From contig VFJJ01000069.1 of the NCBI GenBank assembly GCA_009886115.1, forward strand, positions 1 through 64,000: a stretch of DNA of 64,000 bases, in the 5' to 3' direction. Position numbers and translations under genes: made by a program. Source of the DNA: Actinomycetota bacterium (GTDB lineage: Bacteria > Actinomycetota > Acidimicrobiia > IMCC26256 > VFJJ01). This document shows positions 37,524 to 45,338 of this stretch, piece after piece. The notes under the pieces were generated by a model. The model searched no databases, had not been told where the DNA came from, and worked only from the letters and a program-made list of their open reading frames with translations. Position 1 is the first letter of the stretch. Every line of letters starts with the position of its first letter.

Positions 37524-38768
37524 ATGGCCGACACTGCACACCCCGAACTGCGGATCGACGGCGAGCGTCTGCTCGCCCGCATCCAGGCGCTGCACGAGGT
37601 CTCGCCCATCGATGGCGGCGGCAACTGCCGGCTGGCGCTCACCGACGACGACCTGGCCGGACGCGACCTCGTCGTCACGATGATGCGCGACCTGGGGCTC
37701 ACCGTGTCGATCGACGTCGTCGGCAACGTCGTCGCGGTGCGCGCCGGGCACACCCACACGGCGCCGGTCATGTGCGGCTCCCACATCGACACCGTGCGCA
37801 CCGGAGGCCGCTACGACGGCAACTACGGAGTGCTGGCCGGGCTCGAGATCATCGAGACGCTCGACACCGCGGGTGTGATCACCAAGCGCCCCTTGGCCGT
37901 CGGCTTCTTCACCGACGAGGAGGGCGCCCGCTTCGCCCCCGACATGCTGGGCTCACTCGTGTACGTGGGCGGCCTGGCCGTCGAGGAGGCGCTCGACACC
38001 GTGGCCATCGACGGGGCCCGCTTGGGTGACGAGCTGAGCCGCATCGGGTACGCCGGATCGACGCCGTGCCCGGGTGTCGTGCCGCACGCGTTCGTCGAGC
38101 TGCACGTCGAGCAGGGCCCCGTGCTCGAGCTCGAAGGTGTCACGATCGGCGCAGTCGAGTCGGTGCAGGGCATCTCGTGGACCGAGTTGACGATCGTCGG
38201 CCAGTCGAACCACGCCGGCACGACGCCGATGCGTCTCCGACACGACGCCGGATACGCGGCTGCGAGCGTCGCCGTGTTCGTGCGCGGCCTCGCCGGCGAG
38301 CTCGGCGGCAACCAGGTGGCAACGGTCGGTGCGTGCGACCTGCACCCGAACCTCGTGAACGTCGTCGCCGGCCGCGCCGTGCTCACCGTCGACCTGCGCA
38401 ACACCTCCGAGGACGGGCTGCGCGAAGCCGAGCGCCGGCTCTTCGGGTTCCTCGACGAGCTCGCCGTCACCGAGGGCGTCACGATCACCAAGCGGACGTT
38501 GGCCCGGTTCGAGCCGGTGATCTTCGACCCCGGGGTCGTCGACCTCGTCGAGCAGACCGCCCTCGCCCAGGGCCACACCGTGCGGCGGATGCCGTCGGGG
38601 GCCGGCCACGACGCGCAGATGCTGGCCCGGGTGTGCCCGACCGCGATGGTGTTCGTGCCGTCGGCGAAGGGACTTTCGCACAACCCGGCCGAGCACACCG
38701 AGCCGGCCGATCTGGAGGCCGGGGCCAACGTCCTGCTCCACGTCATGCTGGCGCTGGCCGCGGAATGA
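37524..38768 (+). CDS. N-carbamoyl-L-amino-acid hydrolase/allantoate amidohydrolase-like (M20)
   Basis: 414 residues. The two-metal site of the HyuC/AllC/beta-ureidopropionase group is complete: GSHIDTVRTGGRYDG (His and Asp), EEGARF (bridging Glu pair), HVEQGP, and GAGHDAQ and SHNPAEHT near the C-terminus. NHAGTTPM marks the dimerisation lid. Such enzymes release CO2 and ammonia from N-carbamoyl-L-amino acids or related ureido acids. TACGCT at 37510-37515 lies 8 nt before the ATG and could be an internal leaderless promoter. The next gene encodes the unrelated D-type carbamoylase, so the operon may handle both stereoisomers. Confidence 0.85.
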   Translation: MADTAHPELRIDGERLLARIQALHEVSPIDGGGNCRLALTDDDLAGRDLVVTMMRDLGLTVSIDVVGNVVAVRAGHTHTAPVMCGSHIDTVRTGGRYDGNYGVLAGLEIIETLDTAGVITKRPLAVGFFTDEEGARFAPDMLGSLVYVGGLAVEEALDTVAIDGARLGDELSRIGYAGSTPCPGVVPHAFVELHVEQGPVLELEGVTIGAVESVQGISWTELTIVGQSNHAGTTPMRLRHDAGYAAASVAVFVRGLAGELGGNQVATVGACDLHPNLVNVVAGRAVLTVDLRNTSEDGLREAERRLFGFLDELAVTEGVTITKRTLARFEPVIFDPGVVDLVEQTALAQGHTVRRMPSGAGHDAQMLARVCPTAMVFVPSAKGLSHNPAEHTEPADLEAGANVLLHVMLALAAE

Positions 38769-38781
38769 TCGAGGTGACGCA

Positions 38782-39717
38782 GTGAACCGTTCCGTCGTGG
38801 TGGGCGCGGCCCAGCTCGGACCGATCGCCCGATCGGAGTCTCGCGCCGACGTCGTCGATCGCCTCATCGCACTCCTGAGCGAGGCCCACCGGGCCGGCTG
38901 CGAGCTCGTGGTGTACCCCGAGCTGGCCCTCACGACGTTCTTCCCCCGTTGGTACACCGAAGACAGCGACGAGATCGACGGCTACTTCGAACGGTCGATG
39001 CCCGGCCCCGAGACGTCGAGGCTCTTCGACGAGGCCGCGCGCCTGGGGATCGGGTTCTGCCTCGGGTATGGCGAGCTCACCCCGACCGGCGAGCACTTCA
39101 ACACCCAGATCCTCGTCGAGCGCGACGGCTCGGTGGTCGGGCGCTATCGCAAGGTGCACCTCCCCGGTCACGAGGAGCACGAGCCCTGGCGGAGGTTCCA
39201 GCATCTCGAGCGCCGTTACTTCGATCCCGGGCCCGACGGATTCGGTGTCTGGAAGGCGTTCGGCGGCGTGGTGGGCATGGCGATCTGCAACGACAGGCGC
39301 TGGCCCGAGACCTACCGGGTGCTCGGGCTCCAGGGCTGCGAGATGGCCCTCATCGGGTACAACACGCCGATCCACTACGCCCCCGACCCGTCGCAGGATT
39401 CCTTGGCGGGCTTCCACAACAACCTGGTGATGGCCGCCGGCGCGTACCAGAACGGGATGTTCGTCGTCGGGGTGGCCAAGGGCGGCGTCGAGGAAGGCGT
39501 CGACGGGCTGTGCCAGTCGCAGATCATCGCCCCGTCGGGGCAGGTGCTGGCCCAGTGCATCACCAACGGCGACGAGCTCGCCGCGGCTCGCTGCGACCTC
39601 GATTGGTGCGCGCGCTACAAGAAGACGCTCTTCGACTTCGACCGCTACCGCAGGCCCGAGATGTACCGGCTCATCGTCGACCAGGTCGGTGTCGTCGTTC
39701 CGCCGCACGCCCGGTGA
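38782..39717 (+). CDS. N-carbamoyl-D-amino-acid hydrolase-like nitrilase-family enzyme
   Basis: 311 residues from GTG 38782. The nitrilase catalytic triad is clear: Glu in YPELALTTFFPRW, Lys in YRKVHLPG and Cys in AICNDRRWPETYRVLGL. The FFPRW and CNDRRWPETYR segments, with GYNTPIHYAPDPSQDSLAGFHNNL and AYQNG, are characteristic of D-carbamoylase (about 304 residues) rather than other nitrilases. It cleaves the carbamoyl group from N-carbamoyl-D-amino acids, normally after hydantoin opening. No hydantoinase gene is seen nearby. It overlaps the next gene by GTGA. Confidence 0.85.
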   Translation: MNRSVVVGAAQLGPIARSESRADVVDRLIALLSEAHRAGCELVVYPELALTTFFPRWYTEDSDEIDGYFERSMPGPETSRLFDEAARLGIGFCLGYGELTPTGEHFNTQILVERDGSVVGRYRKVHLPGHEEHEPWRRFQHLERRYFDPGPDGFGVWKAFGGVVGMAICNDRRWPETYRVLGLQGCEMALIGYNTPIHYAPDPSQDSLAGFHNNLVMAAGAYQNGMFVVGVAKGGVEEGVDGLCQSQIIAPSGQVLAQCITNGDELAAARCDLDWCARYKKTLFDFDRYRRPEMYRLIVDQVGVVVPPHAR

Positions 39718-40907
39718 GCGCACCCTACGTCGTCGCTACTGCCCCGTGGGTGGGCCCCGACGAGCTGCGCGAGCAGGCCCGGAGCGTGCTACCCCAACCC
39801 ATCTTCGACTACGTCGATTCCGGCGCGGATTCCGAGGCGACCGTCGCCGCGAACCGATCGGCGTTCGCCGCGGTACGGCCTCGACCCCGCGTGCTCACCG
39901 ACGTGACCGAGCGGGCGACGACCACCTCAGTGCTGGGACGGGAGGTCGCGCTGCCCGTCCTCCTGGCGCCCACCGGGCAGCACCGGCTCTACCACCCCGA
40001 CGGTGAGATCGGCGTCGCCCGGGCCGCGGCGTCGATCGGGACGGTGGCCGCCATGAGCACCGCGGGCTCGACGGGCATCGTCGACGTGGCGGCGGCCGTG
40101 CCCGAGGCCCGGTTGTGGTTCCAGTTCTACATGCCCGCCGATCGGGGGGCGGCCGAGGTGATGCTGGCGGCGGCCGAGCGAGCCGACGTCGAGGCGCTGT
40201 GTCTCACGGTCGACACGCCGCTGCCGGGCTTTCGCGAGCGAGACGTGCGTAACCGCATGGCCTTCCCACCGGCCGTCGACCCGAGCGATCCGGTGTGGGC
40301 CGACCGTCCGGAGTGGACGGCGGCCTATCTGGCCGGGCCGCCGCCCGCCCAGCCGAACACGGCCCACCTGGCCGCGGTGACGCAGGTGATGAACCCGGCC
40401 CTGTCGTGGGCCGACGTCGAGTGGCTCCGCGCTCGATGGCCGAAGCCCTTGGTGCTGAAAGCGATCACCCGAGGTGACGACGCCCGGCGAGCGGTCGAGA
40501 TCGGCATCGACGCCATCATCGTGTCGAACCACGGGGGCCGTCAGCTCGACACGATGCCCGGCACGCTCGAGTGCCTGCCCGAGGTCGTGGCCGCCGTTCG
40601 AGCCGCCGAGGCCGGCGGGTTCGGCGGGTTCGGCGGGCCGGTCGGCGCCCGGGCCCCGGTCGAGGTGTATCTCGACGGAGGGGTGCGGCGCGGCCTCGAC
40701 GTCGTGAAGGCCGTCGCCCTCGGTGCACGGGCGGTCTTCATCGGCCGTCCCTACGTCTGGGCGCTGGCCGTCGGCGGCAGCGCCGGCGTCGCGACACTGT
40801 TGGCGTCGATGCGCGGCGAAGTCGACCGGAGCCTCGCCCTGCTCGGCTGCGCGACCGTCGACGCGCTCGACGCGTCGTTCTTCAGCGTGCCGGCTGCCTG
40901 GAGCTGA
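39714..40907 (+). CDS. FMN-dependent alpha-hydroxyacid oxidase/dehydrogenase
   Basis: 397 residues from a GTG overlapping the D-carbamoylase stop. FDYVDSGADSEATVAANRSAF opens the barrel, PVLLAPTGQHRLYHPDGEIGVARAA holds the FMN contact, and SNHGGRQLD carries the catalytic His and Arg. VYLDGGVRRGLDVVKAVALGARAVFIGRP is the phosphate-binding end. It oxidises 2-hydroxy acids such as lactate, glycolate or mandelate to 2-oxo acids. A GGFGGFGGP repeat expands one loop near residue 300. It is the last gene of the XdhD operon and may finish off a hydroxy acid product. Its stop meets the convergent kinase-like gene with no spacer. Confidence 0.87.
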   Translation: MSAPYVVATAPWVGPDELREQARSVLPQPIFDYVDSGADSEATVAANRSAFAAVRPRPRVLTDVTERATTTSVLGREVALPVLLAPTGQHRLYHPDGEIGVARAAASIGTVAAMSTAGSTGIVDVAAAVPEARLWFQFYMPADRGAAEVMLAAAERADVEALCLTVDTPLPGFRERDVRNRMAFPPAVDPSDPVWADRPEWTAAYLAGPPPAQPNTAHLAAVTQVMNPALSWADVEWLRARWPKPLVLKAITRGDDARRAVEIGIDAIIVSNHGGRQLDTMPGTLECLPEVVAAVRAAEAGGFGGFGGPVGARAPVEVYLDGGVRRGLDVVKAVALGARAVFIGRPYVWALAVGGSAGVATLLASMRGEVDRSLALLGCATVDALDASFFSVPAAWS

Positions 40908-42092
40908 TCAGCCCCAGTGGGAGCCGTCGAGCATCCGTTCGGCCATGGCGCGGAAGGTGATGAGGTCGTCGGGATCATCGGGACGTGACGCCAGCCCGTA
41001 CTCGATGCTCCGCAGGGTCGTGCGCAGCGTGATGATCTCGAAGCGCACCAGGGCGAACATCTCGAACCACCGGAGGTGCTGGGGCCGGTAGCCCGTGAGC
41101 TCCTCGTAGGTGGCGCTCACCGTGTCGCGACCCAGGAGGTCGGGGATGCCGGGGAAGCCGTAGTTGACGGCGATTCCGTGGAAGAAGTCGTGGAGGTGGA
41201 CCGACCAGGCGATGTCGATCTCAGGCGGGCCCAGCGCCGCCATCTCCCAGTCGAGGACGGCCACCGGCGTGTGATCTCGCCAGAGGATGTTGGCGAGCCG
41301 GGCGTCGCCCCAGTTGAGCACGGTCGGGAACTCCGCATCCGGTCGGTGGTCGTCGATCCACTCGAAGGTGCGCTCGATCAACGGCACCCGCAGCCCCTCC
41401 CGGGCCCAGTCGTAGTACGAGCGCTGGTAGCCGAGGTGCTGGTCGAGCGCGGTCGCGCCGTGCTCGGGTCGGTCGAGGAACGCCAGGTCGACCGTGGCGA
41501 CCGCAACGACACCCGCGTCGTTACCAGCGTCGTTACTGCCAGGGGGACCGCCACCGCTGGGACCCGGTCGCAGCGCGTGCAGCCGGGCCAACACCGACAC
41601 GAGGTTGCGCTCGATCTGCCGACGCTGCTCGGGCGTGGAGTCGTGGATCCAACCTCCGAACACGTAGGGCGGCATGTCGGTTGCGGCGACCCCGTCGACC
41701 CGACCCATCACCAGGAACGGTGAGCCCAACCAGCGGGGGTCGCTCTCGTACCACGGCGCGTCGGGCACGGGCACGTCGGTGTGGGCCCGTACCGTCTGCA
41801 GGCATCGCTGCTGGAGCACCAGGTCGTAGTCGGGGAAGATCGGGTAGCTCCCCGGATCGGGCGCGAGGCGGGCCACGTAGCGGCGCGTCGTGCGAGCGCC
41901 GTCTTCGCTCAGCTCCACGTCGAAGAGCATCGTCTCACTCGACATGCCGGTGCCCTCGGGCATCGTCAGCTCCCCGACGGTCGGGTCGGAGCCCCCCGGC
42001 AGCACATGGTTGAACCACTGTTCGAGCCGCTCACCCAACCCGGCCGGGTCGCGCCGCCATGGGATCGAGTCGAACGTCATGTCGCTGGTCAT
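40908..42092 (-). CDS. Phosphotransferase (aminoglycoside phosphotransferase-like fold)
   Basis: 394 residues from ATG 42092; the longer upstream frame is Arg-rich leader. ATP-lobe and catalytic motifs are those of the APH/acyl-CoA dehydrogenase-associated kinase family: FLVMGRVDG hinge, NWGDARLANILW with the catalytic Asp (in place of HGD), and VAVLDWEMAALGPPEIDIAW as the metal-binding segment. Actinobacteria carry many such kinase-like proteins beside lipid and CoA enzymes, and few relate to antibiotics. The substrate is unknown. It is divergent from the PPOX-fold gene at 42251; a TAGCAT on its strand, about 40 nt upstream, could be its -10 box. Confidence 0.8.
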   Translation of the reverse strand: MTSDMTFDSIPWRRDPAGLGERLEQWFNHVLPGGSDPTVGELTMPEGTGMSSETMLFDVELSEDGARTTRRYVARLAPDPGSYPIFPDYDLVLQQRCLQTVRAHTDVPVPDAPWYESDPRWLGSPFLVMGRVDGVAATDMPPYVFGGWIHDSTPEQRRQIERNLVSVLARLHALRPGPSGGGPPGSNDAGNDAGVVAVATVDLAFLDRPEHGATALDQHLGYQRSYYDWAREGLRVPLIERTFEWIDDHRPDAEFPTVLNWGDARLANILWRDHTPVAVLDWEMAALGPPEIDIAWSVHLHDFFHGIAVNYGFPGIPDLLGRDTVSATYEELTGYRPQHLRWFEMFALVRFEIITLRTTLRSIEYGLASRPDDPDDLITFRAMAERMLDGSHWG

Positions 42093-42250
42093 CGGACGAC
42101 CTAAGGGATGCCGGGGCTGGGACTGGCATGCTACGAGCCCGCGGGCAGCGGCGACGGCCCCGGTCGCGCCAAGATGACCGGGATCCCCTCGGCGGGCCCG
42201 TCCCCGCCCCATTTCCCAGACCCCTCACCATTCCGAACCGGAGCGAGACC

Positions 42251-42754
42251 ATGAGCAACGACCAGCCGATGGGCCACGGCAAGAACCAGCGCGCCCAGAT
42301 CAAGATGTCGGACGACGAGGTCACGGCGTTCCTCGCCGGGCGGCGGTCGATGACGTGGAGCACGATCAACGCCGACGGGACGATCCATTCCGTGGCCATG
42401 TGGTACGGCTTCCTCGACGGCAAGATCGCCATCGAGACCAAGACCAAGTCGCAGAAGGTCAAGAACCTGTTGCGCGATCCCCGCACCACGGTGTTGGTCG
42501 AGGACGGCGAGTACTACGACGAGCTTCGAGGGGTGACGATCAGTGGCACCATCGAGTTCGTCGAAGACCAGGATCGTCAATGGGCCCTTGGTGTTTCGGT
42601 GTTCGAGCGCTACACCGGTGCGTACAACGACGAGATGGCTCCGTTCGTCGAGGCAATGCTGCGCAACCGCTCGATCATCATGCTGAACCCCACCAAGACC
42701 GTCACGTGGGACCACCGCAAGCTCGGGCTCCCCTCGATGCGTCCACCGTCGTGA
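42251..42754 (+). CDS. PPOX-class (split beta-barrel) probable F420-dependent protein
   Basis: 167 residues from ATG 42251, with GGAGCGA upstream. The split beta-barrel is recognisable: MSDDEVTAFLAGRRSMTWSTINADGTIHSVAMWYGFLDGKIAIETKTKSQKVKNLLRDPRTTVLVEDG, then ELRGVTISGTIEFVEDQD. KTKSQKVKNL and RDPR are the cofactor-phosphate contacts typical of F420/FMN pyridoxamine-oxidase-like proteins. It could be an F420-dependent reductase or a flavin-binding storage protein. A following SDR gene starts 67 nt downstream. Confidence 0.82.
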   Translation: MSNDQPMGHGKNQRAQIKMSDDEVTAFLAGRRSMTWSTINADGTIHSVAMWYGFLDGKIAIETKTKSQKVKNLLRDPRTTVLVEDGEYYDELRGVTISGTIEFVEDQDRQWALGVSVFERYTGAYNDEMAPFVEAMLRNRSIIMLNPTKTVTWDHRKLGLPSMRPPS

Positions 42755-42821
42755 TCGCGGTCGTGATCGACGCCCGCGGTCTCGACCGATCGATGCTCGA
42801 CCCTACCGAGGAGCCGGAGTC

Positions 42822-43721
42822 ATGGGATTGCAGGACAAGAGCGAGGCGAGCGACATGAGCGACCTGAGCGACATGAGCGACCTGAGCGGGAAGGTGGCGG
42901 TCGTCACCGGCGCCGCCAGCGGCATCGGCCTGGCGCTCACCGAGCGGTTCGCAGCCGAGGGCCTGTCGGTCGTGATGGCCGATGTCGAGGAGGCCCGCCT
43001 CTCCGAAGAGGCGACCCGTCTCGGACAGGGTGGAGCCGACGTGCTCGCCGTGTTGTGTGACGTGAGCCGACCCGACGACATCGCCGCGTTGGCCGAGCAG
43101 ACACTGTCGCACTATGGGGCCGTGCACATCCTGTGCAACAACGCCGGGGTGGGCCCGGGCGGGCCGATGCTGGCGACGACGCCGGCTGACTGGCAGTGGA
43201 CGGTGGGGGTCAACCTGCTCGGGGTGGCGTACGGGGTGACGACGTTCGCGCCGCTCATGGTGGCGCAGGGCTCGGGGCACATCGTCAACACCGCATCGGA
43301 GGCCGGGCTCGTCACCACGTCGCTGCTGGGCATGTACTGCGCCACCAAGCACGCCGTCGTCGGCTTGTCCGAGGCGCTGTACCGCGAGCTCGAAGGCACC
43401 GGCGTCGGCGTGTCGGTGCTGTGCCCGAACCTGGTGCGCACGAACATCTTCACGTCGGAGCGCAACCGTCCCGACGGCTCACCTCTGAGCGCCGCAGAGA
43501 ACGCGGCCATGGCACCGCTGCGAGAGATGCTCGACGCCGCCGGGATGGCGCCGGCCGACGTCGCCACGACGGTGCTCGATGCGGTGCGCGCCAAGCGGTT
43601 CTGGGTGTTCACACATCCCGTGACTCTTCCAGCAGCGCTCGTCCGCTTCGAGGATCTCCAGGGGAGACGCAACCCGACCGATCCCTACGGGCCGCCCCGA
43701 GGAGCCCAAGGGCCGCAGTAG
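42822..43721 (+). CDS. SDR family oxidoreductase with repeated N-terminus
   Basis: 299 residues from ATG 42822. TGAASGIG, MADVEE (acidic, NAD-type), NNAG, a Ser in NTASEAG and YCATK are complete SDR motifs, and PNLVRTNIFTSERNR is the substrate loop. The first 22 residues include MSDLSDMSDLS from a perfect 18-bp duplication at 42852-42887, so the true start could be any of several ATGs, the last giving MSDLSGKVAVVTG. Extension beyond residue 250 is moderate and family-typical. Substrate unknown. Confidence 0.85.
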   Translation: MGLQDKSEASDMSDLSDMSDLSGKVAVVTGAASGIGLALTERFAAEGLSVVMADVEEARLSEEATRLGQGGADVLAVLCDVSRPDDIAALAEQTLSHYGAVHILCNNAGVGPGGPMLATTPADWQWTVGVNLLGVAYGVTTFAPLMVAQGSGHIVNTASEAGLVTTSLLGMYCATKHAVVGLSEALYRELEGTGVGVSVLCPNLVRTNIFTSERNRPDGSPLSAAENAAMAPLREMLDAAGMAPADVATTVLDAVRAKRFWVFTHPVTLPAALVRFEDLQGRRNPTDPYGPPRGAQGPQ

Positions 43722-44309
43722 CGCTCGCCGCGCCCGGGTGCACCCACACTCCGGGGCCGACGGCGGGCGGGCGGGCGGGCGGGCGACGGCGCGTGCTGGA
43801 TGAGCGATCGGGGCTGAGCCTGGCGGAACCCGATCCAGTCCGGCGAGCTCACCCGGACTCCGAGCGCGGGGTCCCCCTGGCACTTACGCGCCGATTCTGC
43901 GCCAGATTCGGCGGTCTGGGAGGACCGTATGCGCGGCTGTGACCCCAGGGACTCCGTCGATTCTGAGCCAGATTCGGCGCGTAAGCACAGGAGGGGCGCA
44001 CGGTGGGTAGGGAGAGTGAGGAGGAGTCGGCCTCGGGCCGCGGCGCGCGACGAGAGACCACGATCGCTGATCTTGATCACGGCGACCCGTGATTGATGTC
44101 ACACCCCCTTGGTATGGTGCCCGAGACCGGTTGCGAAGCGTCACCGGTCGCCTCCGAGCACGCTTACGGTCGGCGACACAGTCGCCCGTCGCCCGTCCTC
44201 CGAGCTGCTCGGCCAGCGCACCGCCACACCGCCGCATCATCGCCCGCGCAGACGCCTCCCTCGACGTTCAGATGAGGACAGAGACGACGAATCCGCGGAG
44301 GGCACCAGC
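43722..44309. other. Gene-free 588-bp spacer
   Basis: No convincing reading frame on either strand. It contains a run of GGGC repeats around 43769-43790, a pair of inverted palindromic repeats at 43883-43985 and an AT-richer stretch (GATCACGGCGACCCGTGATTGATGTCAC) around 44077-44100 that may hold the promoter of the gene at 44310. Confidence 0.6.
43883..43985. repeat. REPIN-like inverted pair of palindromic repeats
   Basis: The left unit (43883-43911) starts CTTACGCGCCGA and the right unit (43958-43985) ends TCGGCGCGTAAG, its exact reverse complement. Over about 28 bp the two units differ at only about five positions. Each unit is itself a near-palindrome (CCGATTCTG and CAGATTCGG arms around a 3-bp centre). 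The 103-bp whole is thus two REP-like units facing each other, as in REPINs or a small MITE. No transposase of the RAYT type is in the window. Confidence 0.7.
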
Positions 44310-45203
44310 ATGTCGATCAGCTCCCGACGCTTTCTTGAACACCGTGCCGACATCGAGGCCGAGCGTGAGCTCCTCCTCGCCGAGAAGATCGAGCTCGATG
44401 CGCAGCAGCAGGTGCTCGCTGCTCGGATGGCCTCCATCAACCGCCGCTTGCACGAGCTCAGGGACGAGCTGTGGCCCCGATCGAAGTACCGCATGGGCTG
44501 GATCCTCAAGCGTCCACCGATCGGGGGCCCTCCGGCCATTCCGCCACCGGCACCCGATGCCACACCGCTGTCGGGTGCCCAGCTTCGATACGCCGCCCTC
44601 GCCATCGTGCACCGCGCCCGACGAGCGATCACGCTCACCGAGATCCACCGGGCCATCGTCCTCGGCGGCTATCGCATCGACAGTCGCACCCCGGTCAAGG
44701 CCTTGGGCGACGCGCTCGGCTACGAAGATCGGCGCGGCACGGCGATTCGGGTCGAGCGCGGCACGTACCGGATCGGCGAGATCAACGCTGGTGATCGGCG
44801 ACGCCTCGCTCGGGCATTCCCCAAGCGTCACTCACACCCGATCGTGGGTCGGGCGGGCGGTCTCGACCAGCCCGACCTCGATGAGCACACCAACCGCCGC
44901 TCGGGAGTCGCCTGGTATCACGACCACCAGGAATCGGATTCGATCGACGATACCTGGCCACAACGCCGAGCCGGTTCCGCTGACGGCGTCGCGCCCAGCA
45001 CGTCGAACCACGACGTTGTTCACGACGTTGTTCACGACCGTGACGCGGAATCCCGGCTCTCCGAGCACGAGTCCACATCTCCCGGCTGGGAGACACCGGC
45101 ACTACCGGCCGACCCGCTCAACCGGGAGGTCGGCCGCCGCGCCCGGGCGGACCACTCCGCGAGCGACCGTTCCCCCGATGAACCCGGCCTCGGGACGGCA
45201 TGA
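44310..45203 (+). CDS. Coiled coil plus HARE-HTH-like winged helix protein, unknown function
   Basis: 297 residues from ATG 44310, fixed by GGAGGG 7 nt upstream. Residues 1-60 are highly charged and helical (FLEHRADIEAERELLLAEKIELDAQQQ), likely a coiled coil. Residues 90-170, SGAQLRYAALAIVHRARRAITLTEIHRAIVLGGYRI, then TPVKALGDALGYEDRRG and FRVERGTYRIGE-like ending, match the HARE-HTH winged-helix pattern known from RNA polymerase delta, ASXL and restriction enzymes. The last 130 residues are hydrophilic and probably disordered, with NHDVVHDVVHDRD repeats. It is probably DNA- or nucleic-acid-associated. It has no operon partner. Confidence 0.6.
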   Translation: MSISSRRFLEHRADIEAERELLLAEKIELDAQQQVLAARMASINRRLHELRDELWPRSKYRMGWILKRPPIGGPPAIPPPAPDATPLSGAQLRYAALAIVHRARRAITLTEIHRAIVLGGYRIDSRTPVKALGDALGYEDRRGTAIRVERGTYRIGEINAGDRRRLARAFPKRHSHPIVGRAGGLDQPDLDEHTNRRSGVAWYHDHQESDSIDDTWPQRRAGSADGVAPSTSNHDVVHDVVHDRDAESRLSEHESTSPGWETPALPADPLNREVGRRARADHSASDRSPDEPGLGTA

Positions 45204-45338
45204 TCGATCGCCGAGTCGTCGCTCACCCCGACCACGAGATGCCCGAACGCGACATCCACGGCGCTCAACGGCTGAAGCCGACCCAGCCCACACAGCAGGT
45301 GCAGCACCCGACCACCATCCCAGAAGATCCCATGGTTC

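Noticed and set aside
40908-42092. Antibiotic phosphotransferase
   Set aside because: APH-like kinases are numerous in this group and mostly unrelated to resistance; no resistance context is present.
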